64,000 nucleotides of DNA from Nocardia concava NBRC 100430 (GCF_000308815.1 NZ_BAFX01000080.1:62001-126000), one strand, 5' to 3'. Positions 49,771-57,851 are shown, counted from the stretch's first letter. The notes: generated by a model not told the origin, from the letters alone. Numbers and translations are program-made.

Positions 49771-49857
49771 CAGAGCTCTCCTGTCTCCATGTGTGGGACG
49801 AGCACTCGATAGCTGATCATTCGCTCGTCATTCTGACGTGTCTGCCACGGTACACAC

Positions 49858-49878
49858 TATTGCAGTCTTGCTGCAATA
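49858..49878. promoter_or_regulatory. palindromic operator between alkylsulfatase and TetR genes
   Basis: TATTGCAG (49858-49865) and CTGCAATA (49871-49878) are exact inverted 8-bp arms with a 5-nt spacer, in an AT-rich stretch 88 bp from the sulfatase start and 90 bp from the TetR start. Length and layout are typical of TetR operators. Confidence 0.65.
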
Positions 49879-49968
49879 TACTGGACGGGTGACACCACCC
49901 ATAACCCCCGCCACCGCCCGCCGGACCTGCGTGCGCGCGCTCGGGCCGGATGTGATCGGATTCCTGTC

Positions 49969-50598
49969 ATGAGCGAGGGCAAGGTCGTCCGCGAAGGCAA
50001 AATCGTGCGCGAGAGCAAGGGCGAGAGCCCGAAGCGCCGGCGCAATCCGGAACAGACCCGCAAGGCGATCATCCAGGGGCTACTGTCCGCGGTCCACGAC
50101 GGTGAATTCGATCCGACCACCCGCAGCATCGCCGAACGCGCGGGCGTGTCCGAACGCAGTATCTTCGTGCACTTCCCGACCCGGACCGCACTGATCACCG
50201 CCTCGGTGGACCTGCAGTCCGACCAGGTCGAGGCGCTGATCGCCGAGGCCGATCCGGAGCTGCCGCTGAAGCAGCGCATCGACGCGGTGGTGCGGCAGAG
50301 CGAGGCGATCTTCGCGTTGCAACGCGAGCCGCGCGTGCTGGGTCTCATCGAATCGCTGCGCGCACCGGAGGTCGACGCGCGGATGCGGTTGACCGACACG
50401 CGCATTCGTGACGCGCTGGGCCGGATGTTCGCGCCGGAACTGGCCCGCCACGAGGGCGACCAACTGCTGGATCTGATCGACGCCACCGCCGGCTGGCCGT
50501 ACCGCCACCACCTCGTCGACCGCCGCGGCCTGTCCAAGCGCGCGGCCTCCGATGCCGTGCGCCGGGCGCTCACCGCCATGCTCGTCCGGGAGGACTGA
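49969..50598 (+). CDS. TetR-family transcriptional regulator
   Basis: 209 aa. The HTH follows the TetR pattern: RKAIIQGLLSAVHDG, then RSIAERAGVSERSIFVHFPTRTALI. The N-terminal ~24 residues are unusually charged with a short internal repeat (GKVVRE/GKIVRE), possibly meaning that the true start is further in; no good RBS helps. The C-terminal ligand domain is divergent. It most likely represses the alkylsulfatase gene and itself through the palindrome between them, responding to a fatty or alkyl ligand (inference). Confidence 0.85.
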   Translation: MSEGKVVREGKIVRESKGESPKRRRNPEQTRKAIIQGLLSAVHDGEFDPTTRSIAERAGVSERSIFVHFPTRTALITASVDLQSDQVEALIAEADPELPLKQRIDAVVRQSEAIFALQREPRVLGLIESLRAPEVDARMRLTDTRIRDALGRMFAPELARHEGDQLLDLIDATAGWPYRHHLVDRRGLSKRAASDAVRRALTAMLVRED

Positions 50599-50938
50599 CA
50601 TCCGCGAGCGGCGACGAGGTCCGCAATCGACCAGATGGGCAAAATAGCCGTGGAATTGCTGCACAAGTAGAGAGAAGGCCGGTGCGGCGTGATGAGGGGT
50701 GCCGCCGCACCGGCCCGCCTACTCGGGCCCTTCGGCCAGGAGAGGGCTCCGAGCAGGAAATCCGTGGCCCCCCTCGGTCATCCGAGGAGGAGTAGCAATT
50801 ACTAAGCTACCTCAACCCTTTTTACTCCTGCTCACCCGAAACTGGTGAACCCACGCTCAGAGAAACGAGATAACGCTATCCGATAGCTAAGATTCGACGG
50901 CGACGTGCCCGCACAGTTCGACACCGCCAGGAGAATTC
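50599..50938. other. 340-bp gene-free region with hairpins
   Basis: No convincing gene. GGCCGGTGCGGCG (50677-50689) pairs exactly with 50703-50715 around 13 nt and is a likely terminator for the TetR gene. CCTCGG-TCAT-CCGAGG (50772-50787) is a second small hairpin, followed by an AT-rich stretch with a run of T (about 50819-50823). GCTATC-C-GATAGC (50875-50887) is a palindrome overlapping a TAAGAT -10-like element (50888-50893) 46 bp before the next gene. A small RNA is possible but unsupported beyond this. Confidence 0.45.
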
Positions 50939-51616
50939 ATGCAGCATGCGACCGGACAGATACTCAGTCACGCCGTCGGTGTGGCCATCTCCCCGCTGGC
51001 CCTGATCGCCATCATCCTGATCCTGGCCTCGCCGCGCGGCCGAGCCAATGCGGTCGCGTTCATGCTGGGCTGGGTGGCCACGGTGGCGGTGGTGCTGCTG
51101 GCGGCGGTGACGCTGGGTGAGGCGGCGGACCCGCATCAACGCGACGGCGGGCCGGCGACCTGGGTGTCGTGGTTCCGGATCGTCTTCGGCGTGCTGTTGC
51201 TGCTGATGGCCTTGCGCCAGTTGAGGATTCACAACGCGTGGGAGTCGGGCGGGCCGCTGCCGCCGCGGCTGCAGCGTCTCGACGAGTTCCGGCCGGGCCG
51301 GTGTGTCGCACTGGGCGCCGTTCTGGTGCTGAGCAATCCGAAGAACATCATCCAGATGGCGGTCGGCGGCGTGACGGTCGCCGAGGGCGACAGGTCAAAT
51401 ATCGGGCGCACCATTTCGGTGATCGTGTTCATCGTCGTCGCATCGCTGGGGGTGCTGGTGCCGCTGGCGGTCCACTTCTTCGGCGGCAATACCGCCCACG
51501 CCACGCTGGACGGGTGGAAGGAGTGGACGGTGCGCAATCACGCGGGCATCATGTCGGTGCTGTTCCTGGTGCTGGGCGCGAAGACGCTCGGGGATGGCCT
51601 CAGCGGATTGATGTAG
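50939..51616 (+). CDS. GAP-family (SfLAP/LysE-like) membrane protein
   Basis: 225 aa with CAGGAG before the ATG. Six hydrophobic helices in two groups of three, separated by a cytoplasmic RLQRLDEFRPGR loop. SHAVGVAISPLALIAIILILAS and LGAVLVLSNPKNIIQMAVGG mirror each other in the LysE-like way, with conserved Ser-Pro and Asn-Pro-Lys-Asn. The family includes the mycobacterial sulfolipid-addressing Gap/Sap proteins that help export glycolipids. The cargo here is unknown. It is probably monocistronic. Confidence 0.83.
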   Translation: MQHATGQILSHAVGVAISPLALIAIILILASPRGRANAVAFMLGWVATVAVVLLAAVTLGEAADPHQRDGGPATWVSWFRIVFGVLLLLMALRQLRIHNAWESGGPLPPRLQRLDEFRPGRCVALGAVLVLSNPKNIIQMAVGGVTVAEGDRSNIGRTISVIVFIVVASLGVLVPLAVHFFGGNTAHATLDGWKEWTVRNHAGIMSVLFLVLGAKTLGDGLSGLM

Positions 51617-51729
51617 ACGACCGACCGCAACTGTCAGCGTTCGCCCACAATTCACGGCCGTCGCGCGCCGGCGTCCCGTACCATCGCGGATTACCTGCCG
51701 AACAACGGGATTCACGCCGGAGGCGCGCC

Positions 51730-52005
51730 ATGCAGTATCGGCCAACGGCACCGGAGTTGCTGACGGCGCTCGCCGAGCTGCTCGAATCGACGCTCATGCC
51801 CGCGCTGCCGCCCGACATGCGGCATCAGGCGCGGGTGGGGGCGCATCTGGCCCGCATGATCGAGCGGGAACTCACCTTCGGGGCCGAGGTCGCGGCACCA
51901 GCGGCGACGGGCGATGAGGAGCAGGTGTGGGCGGCGTTGGTCGCGCAGGTCCGCGCCGATCTGGCGGTCGCCAAGCCGGGCTATGACGCCTGGGAGGGCG
52001 AATGA
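51730..52005 (+). CDS. DUF6285 family small protein
   Basis: 91 aa; ATG 51730 with GGAGG upstream. It matches a small helical family that travels with acyl-CoA dehydrogenase and APH-like phosphotransferase genes: PTAPELLTALAELLESTLMPALP near the start, HQARVGAHLARMIEREL in the middle. It overlaps the phosphotransferase gene by ATGA, so translation is coupled. Function unknown; probably a partner or subunit of the phosphotransferase. Confidence 0.75.
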   Translation: MQYRPTAPELLTALAELLESTLMPALPPDMRHQARVGAHLARMIERELTFGAEVAAPAATGDEEQVWAALVAQVRADLAVAKPGYDAWEGE

Positions 52006-53006
52006 CGGGCGATATCGCGGTGGGGTTGACGCGGTTTCTCTCCGAGGACATCGGGCGAGCCGTGACGGTGTCGGGGGTGCAACCGCTGTCGGCTGGTGCG
52101 CGGCGGCGCAATATCGCTTTCGACGCCGACCTCGGGGGATGTGTGTTGCGGATGGTCGCCACCCTGGTGCCGAGCAGTATTCAACTACTTCCCGTCGATG
52201 TCGAGGCGGGCGTGCGGGAGCTGGCGCGCGAGCACGAGGTGCCGGTCCCCCACGTGCTGGCAGTGTGTACCTCCACCGCCTTTGTCGGCGAGCCGTTCAT
52301 GCTCTCCGAACGCCTCGATGGGGAGACCGTGCCACGGCGGGTGCTGCGGTCGGTGCACGACGCCGGGATCGGCGATCTGGTGGGCGAACAGCTCGGGCGG
52401 GCAATGGGTTTGCTGCATGCCGTAGATCCGGGCAAGGCCTCCCCCGACCTGCCCGGCAGTGCCACCGCCGATCCCGCCGAGGTGCTGCTGGCCGAGGCGG
52501 AGGCGATGGTCGCGCGGCTGCTGCCCGACCGGCCCGTGTTCGCGCACGCGCTGCGGTGGCTCACGCGTCACCTTCCGGGCCGTCCGGACCGGCTCACGCT
52601 GGTGCACACCGATATTCGCAATGGCAACCTCATCGTCGGCCCCGACGGGCTGCGCGCCATCCTGGATTGGGAAGGCGCGCAACGCTTCGGTGATCCCATG
52701 CGCGACGCCGCGTGGTCGGCCCTGCGCATGTGGCGGTTCGGGGTGGACGAGCGGGAGTTCGGCGGCTTCACCGATCGCGACACCTTCGTGCGCGGATATC
52801 GTTCCGCCGGAGGCGTTTTCGACGCCGACCGCTTCCGCTGGTGGAAGGTGGCCTGCACGCTGGCCTGGGGCACCATGCTGGCCGCGCAGGCCGCCTCGTT
52901 CCTCGACGGCAGTGTGCCCAGCATCGTGATGGCCGCCAGCGGGCGGCGCATACCCGAGATCGAATGGGATCTGCTCATGCAGATCCGCCCCGCCCCATCG
53001 AGGTGA
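52002..53006 (+). CDS. APH-like phosphotransferase (acyl-CoA dehydrogenase-associated)
   Basis: 334 aa. The aminoglycoside phosphotransferase/choline kinase fold is shown by HTDIRNGN (202-209, catalytic Asp) and the metal-binding Asp in ILDWEGAQ (Asp222). The N-lobe is short on the usual VLR lysine region (CVLRMVAT). In this gene setting, homologues (ACAD10-like N-terminal kinases) phosphorylate hydroxy-acyl groups so they can be eliminated to enoyl-CoA. This function is inferred from the neighbouring acyl-CoA dehydrogenase, five bp downstream. Confidence 0.83.
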   Translation: MTGDIAVGLTRFLSEDIGRAVTVSGVQPLSAGARRRNIAFDADLGGCVLRMVATLVPSSIQLLPVDVEAGVRELAREHEVPVPHVLAVCTSTAFVGEPFMLSERLDGETVPRRVLRSVHDAGIGDLVGEQLGRAMGLLHAVDPGKASPDLPGSATADPAEVLLAEAEAMVARLLPDRPVFAHALRWLTRHLPGRPDRLTLVHTDIRNGNLIVGPDGLRAILDWEGAQRFGDPMRDAAWSALRMWRFGVDEREFGGFTDRDTFVRGYRSAGGVFDADRFRWWKVACTLAWGTMLAAQAASFLDGSVPSIVMAASGRRIPEIEWDLLMQIRPAPSR

Positions 53007-53011
53007 CCGTC

Positions 53012-54274
53012 ATGGATTTCGAACTCCCCGACCACCTTCGGAAGTATCTGGAAGAACTCGACGAGTTCATCGACCGGGAGATCGTGCCGCTCGAGCAGGC
53101 CGACGACAATATCCGGTTCTTCGACCACCGCCGCGAGGACGCCCGCACCAACTGGGAGCGCGGCGGCCTGCCCAGCGCCGACTGGGAGGACCTGCTCGCC
53201 GAGTCCCGCCGCCGCGCCGACGCCGCCGGCCACCTGCGCTACGCCTACCCCGCCGAATACGGTGGCCGCGAGGGCTCCAACCTCGACATGGCCGTCATCC
53301 GTGAGCATCTCGCCCGCCGCGGGCTGGGCCTGCACTGCGATCTGCAGACCGAGCATGCGGTCGTCGCCAACAATGTGGGGCTGTTGCTCATGCACGAATA
53401 CGGTTCGCCCGCACAGCGATCCGAGTGGATCGACGGCCTCGCCACCGGCGCGAAGTTCTTCGCCTTCGGCATCACCGAACCCGACCACGGCTCCGACGCC
53501 ACGCACATGGAGACCACCGCCGTCCGCGACGGTGACACCTGGATCCTCAACGGCGAGAAGACCTTCAACACCGGCATGCACCGCGCCGACGCCGACCTCG
53601 TCTTCGCCCGCACCTCCGGCAATCCCGGCGACGGCGTCGGCATCACCGCCTTCCTGGTCCCCGTCGGCACCCCCGGCTTCACCGTCGCCGAATTCCTGTG
53701 GACCTTCAATATGCCGACCGACCACGCCCACGTGGTCCTGAAGGACGTGCGCGTGCCTGCTACCGCCGTCTTCGGCAAGGAGGGCCGCGGCCTGGCGGTA
53801 GTCCAGCACTTCTTCAACGAAAACCGTCTACGCCAAGCCGCTTCCAGCCTCGGCGCGGCCCAATACTGCATCGACCGCTCCATCGCCTACGCCAAGCAGC
53901 GCAAGACCTTCGGCAAACCCCTCGCCGCCAATCAGGCCATCCAATTCCCCTTGGTGGAACTCACCACCCAATGCGAAATGCTCCGCGCCCTGATCCACAA
54001 AACCGCCTGGTCCATGGACCGCTACGGCCCCTTCACCCAATCCGCCCAGGTCTCCATGTGCAACTACTGGTCCAACCGCCTCTGCTGCCAGGCCGCCGAC
54101 CAAGCCATCCAAACCCACGGCGCCCTCGGCTACTCCCGCCACACCCCCTTCGAACACATCTACCGCCACCACCGCCGCTACCGAATCACCGAAGGCGCCG
54201 AAGAAATCCAACTCCGCCGAATAGCCGGCTACCTCTTCGGATTCATGCCCCAACAAGCCCCCAAAGGCCTTTGA
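53012..54274 (+). CDS. acyl-CoA dehydrogenase family protein (ACAD10/11-like)
   Basis: 420 aa; ATG 53012 with CGAGGTGA upstream. Full ACAD fold: helical N-domain (LDEFIDREIVPLEQ), FAD-binding FAFGITEPDHGSDATHM, KTFNTGMHRADADLVFA, and the C-terminal FGKPLAANQAIQFPLVEL, QTHGALGYS and ITEGAEEIQLRRIAGY. This is the group that oxidises or eliminates 3- or 4-hydroxyacyl-CoA derivatives together with a linked kinase, as in mammalian ACAD10/ACAD11. It is the third gene of the DUF6285-kinase-ACAD operon. Confidence 0.9.
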   Translation: MDFELPDHLRKYLEELDEFIDREIVPLEQADDNIRFFDHRREDARTNWERGGLPSADWEDLLAESRRRADAAGHLRYAYPAEYGGREGSNLDMAVIREHLARRGLGLHCDLQTEHAVVANNVGLLLMHEYGSPAQRSEWIDGLATGAKFFAFGITEPDHGSDATHMETTAVRDGDTWILNGEKTFNTGMHRADADLVFARTSGNPGDGVGITAFLVPVGTPGFTVAEFLWTFNMPTDHAHVVLKDVRVPATAVFGKEGRGLAVVQHFFNENRLRQAASSLGAAQYCIDRSIAYAKQRKTFGKPLAANQAIQFPLVELTTQCEMLRALIHKTAWSMDRYGPFTQSAQVSMCNYWSNRLCCQAADQAIQTHGALGYSRHTPFEHIYRHHRRYRITEGAEEIQLRRIAGYLFGFMPQQAPKGL

Positions 54275-54287
54275 GGAACGATGCCTG

Positions 54288-54452
54288 TCAGCTCACCGGA
54301 CGGGGAATGTCGGTCGCGGCGCTCACGTCGATCCCCAATGATTCCGGAGTCGCTTCGACCGCCTGGCTCATATCCATGGATCCGGTGATCCGTGCGGTCA
54401 TCGCCGCTACCTCGTTGATGCTCATGTCATCGAACGCATCGACCGTGTTCAT
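54288..54452 (-). CDS. small 54-aa acidic protein
   Basis: 54 aa from ATG 54452, which has TGGAGAG upstream. The peptide (MNTVDAFDDMSINEVAAMTA at the start) is acidic and Met-rich with no signal peptide or recognisable family. It follows the antitoxin-like gene after a 14-bp gap on the same strand and is probably the third gene of that unit. Function unknown. Confidence 0.5.
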   Translation of the reverse strand: MNTVDAFDDMSINEVAAMTARITGSMDMSQAVEATPESLGIDVSAATDIPRPVS

Positions 54453-54466
54453 CGACTCTCCAGGCA

Positions 54467-54832
54467 CTAGGCGGCGTGGCCGTAGCGGGTGGTGAGGGTC
54501 GACAGGACGTCGGCGACGGCCTCGGAGACCATGCGGCGAACTTCCTCCAGCGGGACCATTTCCGGCTCGGTGCCGTAGGCGAGGCGCAGGTCCTGTTCGA
54601 TCAGTCGGCGGATGTATGCCGACTTGCTCAGGTTGAGCTCGCCCGCCCGCATGCCGCACATCATGTCCAGGTCGTCGGGCAACTTCACCGATCGCGCGAC
54701 CATGCCGGGTGCGGCATCAGCTGCGGACTCAGGGGCCATTTCATCGCCGAGGTTCAGCGGCTCATCGGTGGGCCGTAGGCGGGCAGTCAGTGCCTCGATC
54801 TCCTCCGGCGTATTCGGAAAGTTCTCACTCAT
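54467..54832 (-). CDS. ribbon-helix-helix antitoxin-like protein
   Basis: 121 aa; the ATG at 54832 overlaps the stop of the upstream gene (ATGA). A ribbon-helix-helix-like segment is visible at ~45-85: ARSVKLPDDLDMMCGMRAGE then LNLSKSAYIRRLIEQDL. An acidic N-terminus (~45 aa) and a C-terminal helix flank it. This size and fold fit antitoxins that bind their own promoter and the toxin. The toxin candidate is the upstream 100-aa gene. Confidence 0.6.
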   Translation of the reverse strand: MSENFPNTPEEIEALTARLRPTDEPLNLGDEMAPESAADAAPGMVARSVKLPDDLDMMCGMRAGELNLSKSAYIRRLIEQDLRLAYGTEPEMVPLEEVRRMVSEAVADVLSTLTTRYGHAA

Positions 54833-55131
54833 CGCCGAGACTCCCAATCCTCGAATTCTGAAATCTGTTGCGGGTCGAGGTATTCAGCGTTGAAGAACTG
54901 GACGTCGTGGCCGACAACCCGCCCGTGCACCGCTACCGGCCGCCCGTCGTCCAGCCGAGACCAGATCGCCACCGTGTGGATTCCGGTGGACGGATCGATC
55001 TGTGGCCGTAGCCAGCGGGGCCGGAATTCGATAAACCACGCGTTCACCAACCGTCGCAGATCGTGGGAGGTGATCCCCGACCCGGCGCGGGCCAGGATTT
55101 CGTCCAGCCACTCGTTGTATTCGAACCCCAC
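54829..55131 (-). CDS. putative toxin-like 100-aa protein (BrnT-like in layout)
   Basis: 100 aa from GTG 55131; no clear RBS. FEYNEWLDEIL opens the protein, a variable middle follows, then two strands (GIHTVAIWSRLDDGRPVAVH, GRVVGHDVQFFNAEYLD) and a charged end. Toxin first, RHH antitoxin second, with overlapping frames, is the BrnT-BrnA order, but sequence similarity to BrnT is weak. It may instead be an uncharacterised small cytoplasmic protein. Confidence 0.5.
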   Translation of the reverse strand: MGFEYNEWLDEILARAGSGITSHDLRRLVNAWFIEFRPRWLRPQIDPSTGIHTVAIWSRLDDGRPVAVHGRVVGHDVQFFNAEYLDPQQISEFEDWESRR

Positions 55132-55213
55132 GGCCGGAGACTACCCAGCCGCACTGACAGACTACCGGCGTTCAACGCGACATGCCAGGAATGACCGGAT
55201 CGACGGCGTGGGG

Positions 55214-55849
55214 CTACTTCAGGAGGCGTTGGTTGGTGGCTACTGAGACGGCGGCGGCTCGGTTGTCTACGCCGAGTTTGTCGTAGATGCGGCCCAGGTG
55301 GGTTTTGACGGTGGCTTCGCTTACGTGGAGGGCTCGGGCTATTTCGCGGTTGCCTAGGCCTTGGGCTAGTTGGGTGAGGATGTCCAGTTCGCGGGGGGTC
55401 AAGGCGGGTTGGGGGTTGCGGATGCGGTTCATTACGCGGTCGGCGATGGGTGGGGAGAGGGCGGTGCGGCCTTGGGCGGCGGCTTGGATGGCGGCGAAGA
55501 GTTCTTCGGGGCGTTCGGCTTTGAGGAGGTAGCCGGTGGCGCCGGCGGCGATGGCTCGGGTGATGTCGGCGTCGGTGTCGTAGGTGGTGAGGACCAAGAC
55601 GTGAGGGCCGGGGGTGGCGGTGATGCGGCGGGTGGCTTCGATGCCGTCCATGTCGCCGCCTAGTTGGAGGTCCATGAGGACGACGTCGGGGCTCAAATGC
55701 GCGGCGAGGGCTACGGCTTCGGGGCCGCTGCCCGCCTCACCGATCACATCGATGTCGGGGGCGCTGGCAAGGAGGGCGCGCAGGCCGGCGCGGACTACGG
55801 CGTGGTCGTCGCAGATCAGAAGGCGGACAGGGGGTTCGGGGGTGGTCAC
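55214..55849 (-). CDS. NarL/LuxR-family response regulator
   Basis: 211 aa from GTG 55849, overlapping the kinase stop (GTGA). The receiver domain has LLICDDHAVVRAGL, the phospho-acceptor Asp60 in VVLMDLQ, Thr in VLTTYDTD and the Lys of YLLKAERP. The C-terminal HTH is of LuxR type (LTPRELDILTQLAQGLGNRE and VSEATVKTHLGRIYDKLGV). It pairs with the upstream histidine kinase and probably binds the palindromes in the region upstream of the kinase gene. It may be the cytoplasmic output of an HbpS-linked redox system. Confidence 0.92.
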   Translation of the reverse strand: MTTPEPPVRLLICDDHAVVRAGLRALLASAPDIDVIGEAGSGPEAVALAAHLSPDVVLMDLQLGGDMDGIEATRRITATPGPHVLVLTTYDTDADITRAIAAGATGYLLKAERPEELFAAIQAAAQGRTALSPPIADRVMNRIRNPQPALTPRELDILTQLAQGLGNREIARALHVSEATVKTHLGRIYDKLGVDNRAAAVSVATNQRLLK

Positions 55850-57021
55850 GGGCGCTCCAGGGGGATTTGGGCGGAGACGACGGTGCCGTCGCCGGGAGCG
55901 GATTCGACGGTGAGGGTGCCGCCGAGTTGGCGCAGGCGGGCGCGCATGGCGGGGAGGCCGTGGCCGCGGTCGGGGGTGGTGGCGGGGGCGGCGGGGTCGA
56001 AACCGGTTCCGTCGTCGGCGATGTCGAGGACGAGGCGGTCGCCCAGGTCGGTGAGGGTGATGGTGACGGAGGTCGCGTCGGCGTGCTCGCGGGTATTGGC
56101 CAAGGCGCCCTGTGCGATTCGCAACAGGGCGGCTTCGACGCCAGCCGGGAGGTCGACCGGGGAGCCTTCGACGTGGATTCGCACCGTGAGGGATTCGCCG
56201 CTCTCGCGCTCGGCCATCGCCCGCAGCGCCGCGGCCAGGGAGCCGCCCGACGCCAGGTCGGTCGGTGCCAGGTCGTGGACGAAGCGGCGGGCCTCGGCCA
56301 GATTGTGTTCGGCCACCGCCGCCGCGTCGCGGACATGGTCGCGGGCCTGAACCGGGTCGGTGTCCCAGATCCGGTCGGCGGCCTGCAGCAGCATGCGCTG
56401 ACTCGAAAGCCCTTGCGCCAGGGTGTCGTGGATCTCCATGGCCAGCCGCTGACGTTCGGCGAGGGTGCCTTCGCGGCGTTCGGTGGCGGCGAGCTCCTGG
56501 CGGGTCGTGCGCAGGTCGTCGATGAGCGCCGCCTGCCGTTCGGTCTGCCGCAGCAGGCCGACGAACAGGGCGGTGCCCAGGGCGGCCACCGCGGGCGGGG
56601 CCAGCAGCACGTTCGGGTCCGCCCAGCCCGCGATCTTCAACTGGGCGTCCACGACCAGCGCGGTCAGCAGCGCGACCAGTGCGAGCGCGACCCGAAGCGG
56701 CAGAATCCGCACCCCGGTGTAGAGCAGCGGCACCGCGCACCACACGAAACTCGGTGCGAGAACGACCAGTACCGCCCATGCCGCCACCAGCAGCGCGAAC
56801 CACACCAGGTGGCGCGAGGAGCGCAGTTCGCTCACCACATAGAGGACGGCCAGCCCGAGGGAGAGCCCGATCACCAGCCACAGGCGCGGATTGTCATGGT
56901 GACGGAGCACATAGCGCAGCAACGAGGCGGACAGCAGCACGTAGAAGGCGCTGTGCACGATGGTGCCCACCAGCCGGGTGTCCTCGCGGGGCTGCGCGTA
57001 GCCCGGCTCCCGAGCTGACAC
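55846..57021 (-). CDS. NarL-type sensor histidine kinase
   Basis: 391 aa from GTG 57021 with AGGAGG seven bases upstream. Five or so membrane segments (residues ~18-158) lack a large periplasmic domain. A HisKA_3 dimerisation helix carries His198 in LAMEIHDTLAQGLSSQ. The ATPase domain shows the N-box-like NTREHADA, DDGTGFDP and GHGLPAMRARL. It phosphorylates the overlapping response regulator. A SenS-like sensing mode through the divergent HbpS-like protein is an attractive inference. Confidence 0.9.
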   Translation of the reverse strand: MSAREPGYAQPREDTRLVGTIVHSAFYVLLSASLLRYVLRHHDNPRLWLVIGLSLGLAVLYVVSELRSSRHLVWFALLVAAWAVLVVLAPSFVWCAVPLLYTGVRILPLRVALALVALLTALVVDAQLKIAGWADPNVLLAPPAVAALGTALFVGLLRQTERQAALIDDLRTTRQELAATERREGTLAERQRLAMEIHDTLAQGLSSQRMLLQAADRIWDTDPVQARDHVRDAAAVAEHNLAEARRFVHDLAPTDLASGGSLAAALRAMAERESGESLTVRIHVEGSPVDLPAGVEAALLRIAQGALANTREHADATSVTITLTDLGDRLVLDIADDGTGFDPAAPATTPDRGHGLPAMRARLRQLGGTLTVESAPGDGTVVSAQIPLERP

Positions 57022-57092
57022 GTGGACACCTCCTCGGCGGCAGTGGCGTGGGCAAACATCCTCATTCTGCCGTGCTCGCGACCGTCCCCGGG

Positions 57093-57108
57093 TCATCCGA
57101 TCGGTTGA
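57093..57108. promoter_or_regulatory. imperfect palindrome, candidate response-regulator site
   Basis: TCATCCGATCGGTTGA is symmetric except for one pair, centred on CCGATCGG. It lies in the 212-bp divergent region, 72 bp upstream of the kinase and 126 bp upstream of the HbpS-like gene. Confidence 0.45.
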
Positions 57109-57157
57109 TACGAGGGTCGGCCGGGCCGCACACCGATCCCTAGCCGCCGCGCCGATG

Positions 57158-57176
57158 TGCCGGGAGGCTCCCGGCA
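57158..57176. promoter_or_regulatory. perfect 19-bp palindrome upstream of the HbpS-like gene
   Basis: TGCCGGGAG-G-CTCCCGGCA has 9-bp exact arms, ending 57 bp before the ATG at 57234. It may be an operator or a leader hairpin. Confidence 0.5.
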
Positions 57177-57233
57177 GCAGGCTGGAAGGCGAACAGAGCG
57201 AACAGCTTTCACCCCAGATCCGTGGAGGACATC

Positions 57234-57806
57234 ATGACCACCCCGCAGCAGTCCAACCCCACTCGCAAGCGTCTGATCATCGGCGGTGCCGCCGCCGCGG
57301 TGGTGGCCGCCGGTGTGGTCGGCGTGGTGTCGGTGAACGCGCAGGACCCGGATCCGGGCACCAAGACCCCGGTGGTGGCCGATGTCGCCAACGGCAACCT
57401 GCAGCAGAGCACGCATCTGACCATCGCCGCGGCCACCAAGGCCGCCCAGGCCGCCCTCGATGCCGCGGTCAAGGAGAACCAGCACGTGTCCGTCGCCGTC
57501 GTGGACCGTGACGGCAACACCGTGGTGACGCTGCGTGGCGACGGCGCGGGCCCGCAGTCCTACAAGTCCGCTCAGGAGAAGGCCTTCACCGCCGTCTCCT
57601 GGAACGCGCCGACCTCGGTGCTGGCCAAGCGGCTCGACGGCGCGCCGCACCTGGCCGACATCGAGGGCACCCTGTTCCTCGGGGGCGGCGCACCGGTGAC
57701 CGTCAAGGGTGGCGCGCCGATCGCCGGTATCGGTGTCGCGGGTGCGCCCAGCGGTGATCAGGACGAGAAGTTCGCGCAGGCGGGCGTCGCCGCGCTCGGC
57801 AACTGA
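57234..57806 (+). CDS. HbpS/GlcG-family exported protein
   Basis: 190 aa; GTGGAGGAC before the ATG. A Lys/Arg start (NPTRKRL) and a hydrophobic segment (IIGGAAAAVVAAGVVGVVSV) form a signal or membrane anchor. The GlcG/HbpS domain follows: TIAAATKAAQAALDAAVKEN, VSVAVVDRDGNTVVTLR, YKSAQEKAFTA, and a C-terminal GVAGAPSGDQDEKFAQAGV. In Streptomyces reticuli, HbpS binds haem outside the cell and controls the SenS-SenR two-component system encoded beside it. The same neighbourhood is seen here. Haem binding is not provable from sequence. Confidence 0.83.
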   Translation: MTTPQQSNPTRKRLIIGGAAAAVVAAGVVGVVSVNAQDPDPGTKTPVVADVANGNLQQSTHLTIAAATKAAQAALDAAVKENQHVSVAVVDRDGNTVVTLRGDGAGPQSYKSAQEKAFTAVSWNAPTSVLAKRLDGAPHLADIEGTLFLGGGAPVTVKGGAPIAGIGVAGAPSGDQDEKFAQAGVAALGN

Positions 57807-57818
57807 GGCCACGGGTGG

Positions 57819-57851
57819 GCGCGGTCGCCTCGCGCGGCGGGGCGACCGCGC
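57819..57851 (+). terminator. hairpin terminator after the HbpS-like gene
   Basis: GCGCGGTCGCC (57819-57829) pairs exactly with 57841-57851 around 11 nt, 12 bp beyond the stop. It separates this gene from the Wadjet operon 95 bp later. Confidence 0.75.
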
